Below, piece by piece: positions 7,286 to 16,413 of a DNA stretch of 64,000 nt (the first letter of the stretch is position 1; every line of letters begins with the position of its first letter). The DNA is from Pseudomonas sp. PA27(2017) (GTDB taxonomy: Bacteria; Pseudomonadota; Gammaproteobacteria; Pseudomonadales; Pseudomonadaceae): positions 62,001 to 126,000 of the forward strand of contig NZ_MSXW01000038.1 in the NCBI RefSeq assembly GCF_001945445.1, given 5' to 3'. The position numbers and the translations under genes were made by a program. Below the pieces are notes generated by a model. That model did not search any database, was not told where the DNA came from, and worked only from the letters and a program-made list of their open reading frames with translations.

Positions 7286-8137
7286 ATGGCTGAGATTCTC
7301 TCCCTGCGCGAAGCGGTCGAACGCTTCGTTCACGATGGCGACACCGTTGCCCTCGAAGGCTTCACCCACCTGATCCCGACCGCTGCATCCCACGAGCTGA
7401 TCCGTCAGAATAAGAAAGATCTGACCCTTGTGCGCATGACGCCCGACCTGGTCTATGACCTGCTGATCGGTGCTGGTTGCGCGAAGAAGCTGATCTTCTC
7501 CTGGGGCGGTAACCCTGGTGTCGGCTCGCTGCACCGCCTGCGCGACGCGGTCGAGAAACACTGGCCACACAAGCTGGAAATCAGCGAGCACAGCCACGCG
7601 GCCATGGCCAATGCCTATGTCTCGGGCGCCTCCAACCTGCCATTCGCGGTGCTGCGCGGCTATCAGGGCTCGGACCTGGTCAAGGTCAACCCGGACATCA
7701 AGTTCATCGAGTGCCCGTTCACCGGCGAGAAGCTGGCCGCGGTTCCCAGCGTGCGTCCGGACGTCACCGTGATCCACGCCCAGAAGGCCGACCGCAAGGG
7801 CAACGTGCTGATCCAGGGCATCCTTGGCGTGCAGAAGGAAGCAGCCCTGGCGGCCAAGCGCTGCATCGTCACCGTCGAGGAAATCGTCGACGACCTGCAG
7901 GCGCCGATGAACGCCTGCGTGCTACCGACCTGGGCACTCACCGCGGTCTGCGTGGTGCCTGGCGGTGCCCATCCGTCCTACGCCCATGGCTACTACGAGC
8001 GCGACAACCGCTTCTACCAGGCCTGGGACCCGATTGCCCGCGACCGTGAAACCTTCACCGCCTGGATCGACGAGTACATCCGTGGCACCGAGGATTTTGC
8101 GCAATACCAGGCGAAGGTTAATGGGGAGGCCAAGTGA
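7286..8137 (+). CDS. pcaI: 3-oxoadipate CoA-transferase, subunit A
   Basis: With PcaJ, this subunit transfers CoA from succinyl-CoA to 3-oxoadipate, the penultimate step of the ortho pathway. At 283 residues it is the long CatI-type (about 280 aa) rather than the shorter P. putida PcaI (about 230 aa). Family features include EGFTHLIPTAASHELIR near the start and FSWGGNPGVGSLHRLRDAVE. The start at 7286 (MAEILSLREAVERF) is preferred over upstream codons in the same frame because it fits the family N-terminus. Its TGA overlaps the pcaJ ATG by one base (TGATG). Expression is probably switched on by PcaR at the upstream boxes. The symbol catI would be equally valid. Confidence 0.93.
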   Translation: MAEILSLREAVERFVHDGDTVALEGFTHLIPTAASHELIRQNKKDLTLVRMTPDLVYDLLIGAGCAKKLIFSWGGNPGVGSLHRLRDAVEKHWPHKLEISEHSHAAMANAYVSGASNLPFAVLRGYQGSDLVKVNPDIKFIECPFTGEKLAAVPSVRPDVTVIHAQKADRKGNVLIQGILGVQKEAALAAKRCIVTVEEIVDDLQAPMNACVLPTWALTAVCVVPGGAHPSYAHGYYERDNRFYQAWDPIARDRETFTAWIDEYIRGTEDFAQYQAKVNGEAK

Positions 8138-8919
8138 TGAGCGATTTCAACACCAATGAAATGATGACCGTGGCCGCCGCACGCCGCCTCGGCAATGGCA
8201 GCGTCTGCTTCGTCGGCATCGGCCTGCCGTCCAAGGCCGCCAACCTGGCGCGTCTGACCCATGCCCCGGAAGTGGTGCTGATCTATGAGTCCGGCCCGAT
8301 CGGTGCCAAGCCGAGCGTGCTGCCGCTGTCCATCGGTGACGGCGAGCTGGCGGAAACCGCCGATACCGTGGTGCCGACCGGCGAAATCTTCCGCTACTGG
8401 CTGCAGGGCGGGCGCATCGACGTCGGCTTCCTCGGCGCCGCCCAGGTCGACAAGTTCGGCAACATCAACACCACCGTGATCGGCGACTATCACGCGCCGA
8501 AAGTTCGTCTGCCGGGCGCCGGTGGCGCACCGGAGATTGCTGGCAGTGCCAAGAAAGTGCTGATCATCCTCAAACAGGGTCACCGCACTTTCGTCGACAA
8601 GCTGGCGTTCATCACCTCGGTTGGCCACGGCGAGGGCGGTGATCATCGCAAGCGTCTCGGCCTGCCGGGTGACGGCCCGGTGGCGATCATCACCGACCTG
8701 TGCATCATGGAGCCGGAAGCCGGCAGCAACGAATTCATCGTCACTTCGCTGCACCCAGGCGTGACCCGTGAGCAGGTGATCGAGAACACCGGCTGGCAGA
8801 TCCGTTTCGCCGACAGCGTGACCACCACCGAGGCGCCGAAAGCCGAGGAACTGGCTGCGCTGCGTGACCTGGAAGCCCGTACTGCCGAGGCCCACGGCCA
8901 GAAAGGAGGTGACGAATGA
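8137..8919 (+). CDS. pcaJ: 3-oxoadipate CoA-transferase, subunit B
   Basis: PcaJ is the catalytic partner of PcaI. The 260-residue protein carries the acidic active-site motif of class I CoA-transferases, Glu in YESGPIGAKPS around residue 50, which forms the glutamyl-CoA intermediate. The start at 8137 (MSDFNTNEMM) is served by GGGGAGG at 8113-8119; a GTG one codon upstream is possible. Its TGA overlaps the pcaF ATG as ATGA, so pcaI, pcaJ and pcaF are tightly coupled. Confidence 0.94.
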   Translation: MSDFNTNEMMTVAAARRLGNGSVCFVGIGLPSKAANLARLTHAPEVVLIYESGPIGAKPSVLPLSIGDGELAETADTVVPTGEIFRYWLQGGRIDVGFLGAAQVDKFGNINTTVIGDYHAPKVRLPGAGGAPEIAGSAKKVLIILKQGHRTFVDKLAFITSVGHGEGGDHRKRLGLPGDGPVAIITDLCIMEPEAGSNEFIVTSLHPGVTREQVIENTGWQIRFADSVTTTEAPKAEELAALRDLEARTAEAHGQKGGDE

Positions 8920-10121
8920 GCCGCGAGGTATTCATCTGCGACGCCATCCGCACGCCGATTGGCCGCCTGAACGGCGCGCTGTCCGCGGTACGTGCCGACG
9001 ACCTGGCGGCGATTCCGCTCAAGGCCTTGGTCGAGCGTAACCCGCAGGTCGACTGGTCGGCGCTCGATGAGGTTTTCATGGGCTGCGCCAACCAGTCCGG
9101 CGAAGACAACCGCAACGTTGCGCGAATGGCCCTGCTGCTCGCCGGCCTGCCGGAAACCGTGCCGGGCGTGACCCTCAATCGCCTGTGCGCCTCGGGCATG
9201 GAGGCGGTCGGTGCTGCGTTCCGCGCCATCGCCTCGGGCGAAATGGAACTGGCCATTGCTGCCGGCGTCGAGTCGATGACCCGCGCACCCTACGTGATGG
9301 GTAAGGCCGACAGCGCTTTTGGCCGCGGCCAGAAGCTGGAAGACACCACCCTGGGCTGGCGCTTCGTCAACCCGGCGATGAAAGAACAGTATGGCGTCGA
9401 CCCGATGCCGGTTACCGGTGACAACGTTGCCGAGGACTATGGCGTCAGCCGTGCCGACCAGGACGCCTTCGGCCTGCGTAGCCAGCAGCGTGCAGCGGCG
9501 GCCCAGGAAGCCGGTTACTACGCCGAGGAGATCGTCCCGGTGGTGATCAAGACCAAGAAGGGCGAGATCGTCGTCGACCGTGACGAGCACCCGCGTGCCG
9601 ACACCACCGCCGAAGGCCTGGCCAAGCTCAAGCCGGTCAACGGCCCGGATAAGACCGTCACCGCTGGCAACGCCTCGGGCCTCAACGATGGCGCCTCGGC
9701 GATGATCCTGGCCTCGGCCGAAGCCGTTGAACAGTACGGCCTCAAACCCCGTGCCAAGGTATTGGGCATGGCTAGCGGCGGCGTCGCGCCACGCATCATG
9801 GGCGTTGGCCCGGTGCCGGCGGTGCGCAAGCTGCTGACGCGCCTGAATCTGGACATCGATGCCTTCGACGTGATCGAGCTGAACGAAGCCTTCGCGGCCC
9901 AGGGCCTGGCAGTGACCCGCGACCTCGGTCTGCCGGACGACAGCCCCAAGGTCAACCCGAACGGCGGCGCCATCGCCCTCGGCCATCCCTTGGGCATGAG
10001 CGGCAACCGCCTGGTGCTGACCGCCGTGCATCATCTGGAGAAAACCGGCGGCAAGCTCGGCCTGGTGACCATGTGCGTTGGCGTGGGGCAGGGGCTGGCA
10101 CTGGCTGTCGAGCGGGTTTGA
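8916..10121 (+). CDS. pcaF: 3-oxoadipyl-CoA thiolase
   Basis: PcaF cleaves 3-oxoadipyl-CoA with CoA to succinyl-CoA and acetyl-CoA, the last pathway step, feeding the TCA cycle. The 401-residue length is typical. The acyl-accepting Cys lies at about residue 90 (LNRLCASGMEA), the His in GHPLGMSG near 357 and the second Cys in MCVGVGQG near 387; NEAFAAQ is also conserved. A near-ideal SD (AAAGGAGGTGA, 8902-8912) sits within the end of pcaJ. The same enzyme can serve phenylacetate or adipate degradation, but the context fixes its job here. Confidence 0.96.
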   Translation: MSREVFICDAIRTPIGRLNGALSAVRADDLAAIPLKALVERNPQVDWSALDEVFMGCANQSGEDNRNVARMALLLAGLPETVPGVTLNRLCASGMEAVGAAFRAIASGEMELAIAAGVESMTRAPYVMGKADSAFGRGQKLEDTTLGWRFVNPAMKEQYGVDPMPVTGDNVAEDYGVSRADQDAFGLRSQQRAAAAQEAGYYAEEIVPVVIKTKKGEIVVDRDEHPRADTTAEGLAKLKPVNGPDKTVTAGNASGLNDGASAMILASAEAVEQYGLKPRAKVLGMASGGVAPRIMGVGPVPAVRKLLTRLNLDIDAFDVIELNEAFAAQGLAVTRDLGLPDDSPKVNPNGGAIALGHPLGMSGNRLVLTAVHHLEKTGGKLGLVTMCVGVGQGLALAVERV

Positions 10122-10278
10122 TCGCGGAATCGGCCGTTTGCCCTGGTCGGGTGCATGACGCTTTTCTCATCCACCGTGGCGCCTGCGGACGGTGGCCGGA
10201 TAAAGCGCCGGCTACGCGCCCCGGTCCACCCTACGGCACTCGGCCCATCTACGGTTTGATGGCCGGCCGCGTACTTTG

Positions 10279-10340
10279 TGGGAGGGCGCCATGCGCCCGA
10301 TTCGCGGGTATGGACTAGGCGTCCCCGCCCGCTCCCGCAG
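10279..10340 (+). repeat. REP inverted pair between pcaF and pcaT
   Basis: TGGGAGGGCGCCATGCGCCC is followed about 15 bp later by the facing unit GCGTCCCCGCCCGCTCCCGC. This lies in a 384-bp gap (10122-10505) with no gene. The gap also holds a short GGATAAAGCGCCGGC / CCACCCTACGG segment of a type common between Pseudomonas genes, and no clear PcaR box was found before pcaT. Confidence 0.65.
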
Positions 10341-10505
10341 AGGCTTGTTTGAATCCAGCAACTCTCTTCAAGTTTCGTTTGTCCTCACCCGTTCACGGTC
10401 CACGACACCGTGCTCTGGTGGGGATGGGCGACCTAAAATGACGAATCATTTGGTTACATGTGGGGTCGGAGTAGGGACGGTCCCGTTTCCTACCAGTGAG
10501 TATCC

Positions 10506-11822
10506 ATGATGAGTACTGAAGCCAGCGCGGCGTACGAAGCCCCCAACTACAGCCCGGAAGAGCGCCGCAAGCGCATCTTTGCCATCGTCGGTGCCTCGTC
10601 GGGCAATCTGGTCGAGTGGTTCGACTTCTACGTTTACGCCTTCTGCGCGATCTACTTCGCGCCGGCCTTCTTTCCTTCCGACGACCCCACCGTGCAACTG
10701 CTCAACACTGCAGGCGTATTCGCTGCGGGTTTTCTGATGCGGCCGATCGGCGGCTGGGTGTTTGGCCGTGTTGCGGACAAATACGGCCGCAAAGTCTCGA
10801 TGATGATCTCGGTGCTGATGATGTGCCTGGGTTCGCTGGCCATCGCGTGCATGCCCACCTACAGCAGCATCGGCACCTTGGCGCCCGTGCTGCTGTTGCT
10901 GGCGCGCCTGTTCCAGGGCCTTTCGGTGGGCGGCGAGTACGGCACCACGGCCACCTACATGAGTGAGGTAGCGCTCAAGGGCCAGCGCGGTTTCTTCGCT
11001 TCGTTTCAGTACGTCACCCTGATTGGCGGACAGTTGCTGGCGGTGCTGGTGGTGGTGATTCTCCAGCAGGCGCTGAGCGAGGACGAGCTGCGTGCCTGGG
11101 GCTGGCGCATCCCCTTCGTGATCGGCGCGATGGCGGCGGTGGTGGCGTTCTATCTGCGTCGCTCGCTGGACGAAACCGCCAAGCAAGACCAGATCGGCAA
11201 CAAGGAATCGGGCAGCGTCGCCTACCTGTTCAAGCACCACAAGGCCGCGTTCTTCACCGTGCTGGGCTACACCGCCGGTGGGTCGCTGATCTTCTACACC
11301 TTTACCACCTATATGCAGAAGTACCTGGTCAACTCGGCCGGCATGAGCGCCAAGACCGCCAGCGGCATCATGACCGGCGCGCTGTTCCTGTTCATGATCA
11401 TGCAGCCGTTGTTCGGTGCGCTGTCCGACCGTATCGGTCGCCGCACCTCGATGCTCTGGTTCGGCGCCCTTGGTGCGATCTGCACCTGGCCGATCCTGGC
11501 CTTGCTGCATACCGTGCAGAGCCCGGTGATGGCGTTCCTGCTGATCATCGCGGCGCTGGCCATCGTCAGCCTGTACACCTCGATCAGCGGCCTGGTGAAG
11601 GCCGAGATGTTCCCGCCGGAGGTGCGTGCCCTGGGCGTCGGCCTGGCTTACGCGGTAGCCAACGCACTGTTTGGCGGCTCGGCGGAATACGTTGCCCTGG
11701 GGCTGAAATCCATCGGCATGGAACAGACCTTCTACTGGTACGTATCAGGCATGATGGTGCTGGCCTTTCTGGTCAGCCTGCGCCTGCCGCGCCAGGCCAG
11801 TTACCTGCACCACGATCATTGA
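10506..11822 (+). CDS. pcaT: MFS dicarboxylate transporter PcaT
   Basis: PcaT is a 12-helix inner-membrane importer of the metabolite:H+ symporter family, related to alpha-ketoglutarate permease and assigned in P. putida to uptake of beta-ketoadipate and similar dicarboxylates. The 438-residue product has the family signature GNLVEWFDFYVYAF near residue 35, the loop motif GRVADKYGRK near 90 and its repeat SDRIGRR near 310. Adjacent ATGs at 10506 and 10509 are both usable. It is followed after 18 bp by pcaB, so it is probably first in pcaTBDC, after a 384-bp gap from pcaF. Confidence 0.88.
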   Translation: MMSTEASAAYEAPNYSPEERRKRIFAIVGASSGNLVEWFDFYVYAFCAIYFAPAFFPSDDPTVQLLNTAGVFAAGFLMRPIGGWVFGRVADKYGRKVSMMISVLMMCLGSLAIACMPTYSSIGTLAPVLLLLARLFQGLSVGGEYGTTATYMSEVALKGQRGFFASFQYVTLIGGQLLAVLVVVILQQALSEDELRAWGWRIPFVIGAMAAVVAFYLRRSLDETAKQDQIGNKESGSVAYLFKHHKAAFFTVLGYTAGGSLIFYTFTTYMQKYLVNSAGMSAKTASGIMTGALFLFMIMQPLFGALSDRIGRRTSMLWFGALGAICTWPILALLHTVQSPVMAFLLIIAALAIVSLYTSISGLVKAEMFPPEVRALGVGLAYAVANALFGGSAEYVALGLKSIGMEQTFYWYVSGMMVLAFLVSLRLPRQASYLHHDH

Positions 11823-11840
11823 CCACGGAGTGTTCGCTGT

Positions 11841-13205
11841 ATGAGTTCAAGGCCCGCTAGCCAGCTGTTCGATGCCTATTTCACGAGTGCGCCGATGCGC
11901 CAGGTGTTCAGCGATCAGGGTCGTGTGCAGGGCATGCTCGACTTCGAGGCAGCGCTGGCCCGGGCCGAAGCGGCGGCCGGGGTGATCCCGCAGGCGGTGG
12001 TCGCCGATATCGAGGCGGCTTGCCGCGCCGAACTCTACGACTTCGACGCGTTGGCGGTGGCCATCGGCAGCGCCGGCAATTCAGCGATTCCGCTGGTCAA
12101 GGCGCTGGGCAAACGCATCGCGGCGAGCAACCCCGAGGCCGAGCGCTACGTGCATCTGGGCGCCACCAGCCAGGACGCCATGGACAGCGGCCTGGTGCTG
12201 CAGCTGCGTGCGGCCATCGATCTGCTGGAAAAGGATCTGGACGCCCTGAGCAGACAGCTGGCCACGCAGGCCCAGCGTCATGCGGCAACGCCCATGGCCG
12301 GGCGCACCTGGCTGCAGCATGCCACGCCGGTGACCCTGGGCATGAAGATCGCAGGCTGGCTGGGCGCCATCGATCGTCATCGCCAGCGCCTCGACGAAAT
12401 CAAACCGCGCCTGCTGTGCCTGCAGTTCGGCGGCGCCTCGGGCAGCCTGGCCGCATTGGGCGACAAGGCCTGGCCAGTGGCCGGTGCGCTGGCCGCCGAA
12501 CTGGACCTGCAACTGCCCGAGCAGCCCTGGCACACCCAGCGTGATCGCCTGGTCGAGTTCGCCAGCCTGCTCGGCCTGATTGCCGGCAGCCTGGGCAAGC
12601 TGGGCCGTGACCTCAGCCTGCTGATGCAGACCGAAGCCGGCGAGCTGTTCGAGCCCTCGGCGCCGGGCAAGGGCGGCTCCTCGACCATGCCGCACAAGCG
12701 CAACCCGGTGGGCGCGGCGGTGTTGATCGGCGCCGCCACCCGCGCGCCCGGGCTGGTCGCTACCATGTTCGCGGCCATGCCCCAGGAGCACGAGCGCAGC
12801 CTGGGGTTGTGGCACGCCGAGTGGGAGACGCTGCCGGAGCTTTGCTGCCTGGTCTCCGGCGCCCTGCAGCAGGCGCTGATCCTGGTGCCGGGCCTGGAAG
12901 TGGACGCCGAGCGCATGGCCACCAACCTCGAATTGACCCGCGGCCTGGTGCTGGCCGAGGCGGTGAGCATCGCCCTGGCGCAACGCATCGGTCGTGACGC
13001 TGCCCACCATCTTGTCGAGCAATGCTGCAAGCAGGCGGTGAAGGAGGGCGCACACCTGCGCGCCGTGCTCGGCGCCAACGCCGAGGTCAGCGCCCAACTG
13101 TCCGCCGATGAGCTGGACCGCCTGCTCGACCCGGCCCATTACCTGGGCCAGGCGCAGCGCTGGGTCGATCGCGCCGTGGCCCTGCACCGCAGCGCGAACC
13201 ACTGA
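11841..13205 (+). CDS. pcaB: 3-carboxy-cis,cis-muconate cycloisomerase
   Basis: PcaB lactonises beta-carboxymuconate in the protocatechuate branch. It is a fumarase/aspartase-superfamily enzyme of 454 residues; the superfamily signature GSSTMPHKRNP occurs around residue 280 and HLGATSQDAMDSG near 108. It belongs to a cofactor-free homotetramer type. It lies 18 bp after pcaT and 25 bp before pcaD. The dioxygenase that makes its substrate (pcaGH) is not in this window and must be elsewhere if the branch is complete. Confidence 0.95.
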   Translation: MSSRPASQLFDAYFTSAPMRQVFSDQGRVQGMLDFEAALARAEAAAGVIPQAVVADIEAACRAELYDFDALAVAIGSAGNSAIPLVKALGKRIAASNPEAERYVHLGATSQDAMDSGLVLQLRAAIDLLEKDLDALSRQLATQAQRHAATPMAGRTWLQHATPVTLGMKIAGWLGAIDRHRQRLDEIKPRLLCLQFGGASGSLAALGDKAWPVAGALAAELDLQLPEQPWHTQRDRLVEFASLLGLIAGSLGKLGRDLSLLMQTEAGELFEPSAPGKGGSSTMPHKRNPVGAAVLIGAATRAPGLVATMFAAMPQEHERSLGLWHAEWETLPELCCLVSGALQQALILVPGLEVDAERMATNLELTRGLVLAEAVSIALAQRIGRDAAHHLVEQCCKQAVKEGAHLRAVLGANAEVSAQLSADELDRLLDPAHYLGQAQRWVDRAVALHRSANH

Positions 13206-13230
13206 ACCGTTTTCCCGTTAGGAGATTGTC

Positions 13231-14022
13231 ATGCCTGTCGTTTCCCTCGCCGATGGCGACCTGAACTACCTGCTAGAAGGCCCGGCCGACGCACCGGTGC
13301 TGGTGTTGTCCAATTCTCTGGGCACCAACCTGCACATGTGGGATGCGCAGATTCCGGCGTTCACCGAGCACTTCCGGGTGCTGCGTTATGACACCCGTGG
13401 CCATGGCCAGTCGCTGGTCACGCCGGGTTTCTACAGCATCGAGCAGAGCGGCCGCGACGTGCTGGCACTGCTCGATGCCCTGAACATCGACAAGGTGCAC
13501 TTCTGCGGCCTGTCCATGGGCGGGCTGATCGGCCAGTGGCTGGCGATCAACGCCGCCTCGCGCCTGGATCGCCTGGTGCTGTGCAACACCGGCGCCAAGA
13601 TCGGCACCGACGAGGTGTGGAACACCCGCATCGACACCGTGCTCAAGGGTGGCGAGAAGGCCATGCGCGACCTGCGTGATGCCTCCATCGAGCGCTGGTT
13701 CACCGCGCCGTTCGCCAAGGCCCAGCCGGAGAAGGTCGAGCCGATCGTCACCATGCTGGCGCAGACCTCGCCCCAGGGCTATGCCGGTAACTGTGCAGCG
13801 GTGCGCGATACCGACTACCGCGAGCAGATCGCCACGATCGACGTGCCGACCCTGATCGTATGCGGCACCGGTGATGCGGTGACCACGCCCGAACACGGTC
13901 GCTTCATGCAAGAGCGTATTCCGGGCGCCGAGCTGGTCGAGTTCGATGCTGCGCACCTGTCCAACGTGCAGGCTGGTGAACTGTTCACCAGGCGCGTGCT
14001 GAGCTTTCTGCAAACCAATTGA
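13231..14022 (+). CDS. pcaD: 3-oxoadipate enol-lactonase
   Basis: PcaD hydrolyses 3-oxoadipate enol-lactone, the common product of the catechol and protocatechuate branches, to 3-oxoadipate. It is a 263-residue alpha/beta hydrolase with nucleophile Ser in GLSMGG (about residue 94), acid in the TGDAVTTPEH loop (about 214) and His in DAAHLSN (about 241). It therefore also completes the catBCA branch encoded 8 kb upstream. TAGGAG gives a good SD. It is 58 bp before pcaC. Confidence 0.95.
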   Translation: MPVVSLADGDLNYLLEGPADAPVLVLSNSLGTNLHMWDAQIPAFTEHFRVLRYDTRGHGQSLVTPGFYSIEQSGRDVLALLDALNIDKVHFCGLSMGGLIGQWLAINAASRLDRLVLCNTGAKIGTDEVWNTRIDTVLKGGEKAMRDLRDASIERWFTAPFAKAQPEKVEPIVTMLAQTSPQGYAGNCAAVRDTDYREQIATIDVPTLIVCGTGDAVTTPEHGRFMQERIPGAELVEFDAAHLSNVQAGELFTRRVLSFLQTN

Positions 14023-14080
14023 GCCTGCAGTGCGTGGGCGTCGTCGCACGCCCACGCCGTGAAGAAAAATGGAGCCACCG

Positions 14081-14479
14081 ATGGACGAGAAACAACGCTA
14101 CGACGCCGGCATGCAGGTGCGCCGTGCGGTGCTGGGCGATGCCCACGTCGACCGCAGCCTGGAAAAACTGACGCCGTTCAACGAAGAGTTCCAGGAGATG
14201 ATCACCCGCCACGCCTGGGGCGACATCTGGACGCGCCCGGGGCTGCCGCGCCACACCCGTAGCCTGATTACCATCGCCATGTTGATCGGCATGAACCGCG
14301 AGGGTGAATTGAAGCTGCACCTCAAGGCCGCCAAGAACAACGGCGTGACCCGCGAGGAAATCAAGGAAGTGATCATGCAGAGCGCAATTTACTGCGGCAT
14401 TCCGGCAGCCAACGCCACTTTCCACCTGGCCGAAGAGTTGTGGGACGAAGTCGGCGTCGAGTCGCTGAACAAGGCCTGA
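14081..14479 (+). CDS. pcaC: 4-carboxymuconolactone decarboxylase
   Basis: PcaC decarboxylates gamma-carboxymuconolactone to 3-oxoadipate enol-lactone. The 132-residue AhpD-like all-helical protein has the family core WTRPGLPRHTRSLITIAMLI and AAKNNGVTREEIKEVIMQSA followed by IYCGIPAANATFHLAEE. The start at 14081 (MDEKQRYDAG) follows GGAG by 7 nt; the ATG at 14069 overlaps that SD. It is the last gene of the pca run and is followed by a strong terminator. Confidence 0.95.
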   Translation: MDEKQRYDAGMQVRRAVLGDAHVDRSLEKLTPFNEEFQEMITRHAWGDIWTRPGLPRHTRSLITIAMLIGMNREGELKLHLKAAKNNGVTREEIKEVIMQSAIYCGIPAANATFHLAEELWDEVGVESLNKA

Positions 14480-14497
14480 CGTCGTAGCGATCTGCAG

Positions 14498-14521
14498 AGC
14501 CCCGCCCAAGCGGGGCTTTTT
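14498..14521 (+). terminator. pca operon terminator
   Basis: AGCCCCGC pairs perfectly with GCGGGGCT across a CCAA loop, followed by TTTT. It is 18 nt after the pcaC stop. Confidence 0.92.
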
Positions 14522-14533
14522 GTTGTCCGGCGA

Positions 14534-16255
14534 CTACTCGTACTCACTGACGCCCGCCGCATGCCGGGCCGCGACGTAGCCGAAGGTCAGTGCCGGGCCC
14601 AGGTTGATGCCGCCTGAGGGATAGTGACCGCCGAACACGCTGGCCATGTCGCTGCCGGCAGCGTAGAGGCCGAAGATCGGCTGGCCATCGGCATCCAGCA
14701 CCCGGCCGCTGCCGTCGGTCTTGAGCCCGGCGAAGGTGCCGAAGCAGCCGGGCTGCACCTTCACCGCGTAGAACGGGCCATGCTCGATAGGCGCCACGCA
14801 GGGGTTGGCGCCAGGGTGCAGCGGGTCGCCCTGTTTGCGGTTGAAGGCGGTGCTGCCGCGGCCGAACTGCGGGTCTTCGCCGTTGCGGGCATGTTGGTTG
14901 AAAGTGGCCACCGTGCTCGCCAGCCCCATCGGATCGATGCCGCAGTCGAGCGCCAGCTGCTCTATGGTCGCCGCACGTTTCAGGTAGCCGCTACGCAACA
15001 TCGCCCACAGTGGTACGGGCGCCGGGCGGGCGAAACCCAGGCCGTAGCGGCGCTGGAAGCGATGATCGCAGATCAGCCAGGAACACACCGGCTGGTCCTC
15101 GGGCACCTGTTCGACCATCGCCGCCACGTAGTCGTAATAGCCGTGGGCTTCGTTGACGAAGCGCTTGCCGCTGGCCAGCACGCCGATGATGCCGGGCTTG
15201 CCGCGCTCGATGATGTGCGGGAAGTGGCCGATACTGCCGTCGCGGTGCGGCACCCGGGACACCGGCGCCCAGGCGACCGGCGATTTCAGCCGGGTATCGA
15301 CCTGGGCACCCAGCGCTTCGCCCAGGCGCAGGCCATCGCCGGAGCAGGCGGTTGGCGGCAGGGCCAGGTTGTCCGCGCCGCTGACATCGCGGGGAAAAAG
15401 CTGCTGGCGCCGTCGAGGATCGTTGGGGAAACCGCCGGCCGCCAGCACCACTGCACGGGCACCGATGAAGTGCTCGCCGTCCGCACGGCGCAGCGTGGCG
15501 CCGCTGATACGGCCATCTTCCTGATGCAGGCTGATCACCGGTGCCGACTCGATCATCGTCACGCCCAGGTCGGCGGCCGAGCGGGCCAGCCGGGCGACCA
15601 GCGCGACGCCGTTGACCAGGTGCATGGCGCGGCCATAACGGGCCAGGTGATAGAGGTGCGTGGCAAAACGACGGGTCACGTGCCACAGCGCTCTCGGTGA
15701 GCGGGTCATGCTCAGGAAGGCGGCCAGGTCGGCGCCGGCCATGATCGGCATGCCCATGAACGAGGTCTCGCGCAGCGTCCTGCGCAGGCGCGGCAGCAGG
15801 TCGAGCACTTCGCGGCCGTCATAGGGCGCGGCGATCACCTGATGGCCGCCGGTGGCGGCGCCGGGCGTGTCGCCATGCATGTCGGGAATGCCGTTGCCGT
15901 CGGCGAACTGCAGGGCGGTGTGCCGTTCGAAGAACGCCACCATCTGCGGGCAGGCGTCGAGAAAGGCCCTGACACGCGTTTCGTCGAAATGCTCGCCCAG
16001 CTCGTGGCGCAGGTAGGTGAGCGGTTGCTCGATGTCTTCCTGGATGCCGGCCCGCTGCGCCAGCGGGTTGCGCGGAACCCAGGCCCAACCTCCGGACCAG
16101 GCGGTGGCGCCGCCGAACACGGCGTCCTTTTCCATCAGCACCACGCGCTGGCCATGCCACGCTGCAGTCACCGCGGCGGCCAGCCCGGCGGCGCCCGAGC
16201 CGACCACCAGCAGGTCGCAATGTTGAGGAAGTGGAGTGGTGGTGGCGGCGGGCAT
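14534..16255 (-). CDS. FAD-dependent oxidoreductase, 3-ketosteroid delta-1-dehydrogenase-like
   Basis: This 573-residue flavoprotein belongs to the FAD_binding_2 (succinate dehydrogenase/KstD) family. The dinucleotide-binding fold is at residues 14-43 (VVGSGAAGLAAAVTAA, Glu42), followed by GGATAWSGGWAWVP. The C-terminal flavin motif ASVFGGHYPSGGINLGPALT with TFGYVAARHA is typical of KstD and related dehydrogenases, including the Tyr before the Gly-rich turn. The family introduces C=C bonds next to ketones. No steroid genes are nearby and the substrate is unknown. It converges on the pca terminator and diverges from the ABC exporter across 158 bp. Confidence 0.75.
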   Translation of the reverse strand: MPAATTTPLPQHCDLLVVGSGAAGLAAAVTAAWHGQRVVLMEKDAVFGGATAWSGGWAWVPRNPLAQRAGIQEDIEQPLTYLRHELGEHFDETRVRAFLDACPQMVAFFERHTALQFADGNGIPDMHGDTPGAATGGHQVIAAPYDGREVLDLLPRLRRTLRETSFMGMPIMAGADLAAFLSMTRSPRALWHVTRRFATHLYHLARYGRAMHLVNGVALVARLARSAADLGVTMIESAPVISLHQEDGRISGATLRRADGEHFIGARAVVLAAGGFPNDPRRRQQLFPRDVSGADNLALPPTACSGDGLRLGEALGAQVDTRLKSPVAWAPVSRVPHRDGSIGHFPHIIERGKPGIIGVLASGKRFVNEAHGYYDYVAAMVEQVPEDQPVCSWLICDHRFQRRYGLGFARPAPVPLWAMLRSGYLKRAATIEQLALDCGIDPMGLASTVATFNQHARNGEDPQFGRGSTAFNRKQGDPLHPGANPCVAPIEHGPFYAVKVQPGCFGTFAGLKTDGSGRVLDADGQPIFGLYAAGSDMASVFGGHYPSGGINLGPALTFGYVAARHAAGVSEYE

Positions 16256-16413
16256 GGGCGCTCCTGGCGGCTAATGATTGTTTTTGGAATCGGGTTCCAT
16301 ATATTAAATGGAGCGCTGATCGCCGCCAAGCGCAGGGCCCCCGCTTGATGTTTGCGCCGATAGACCCCATCTGATGGGCTGTAACCCTCTCGCCATCAGC
16401 CTTCGAGCCCGCC

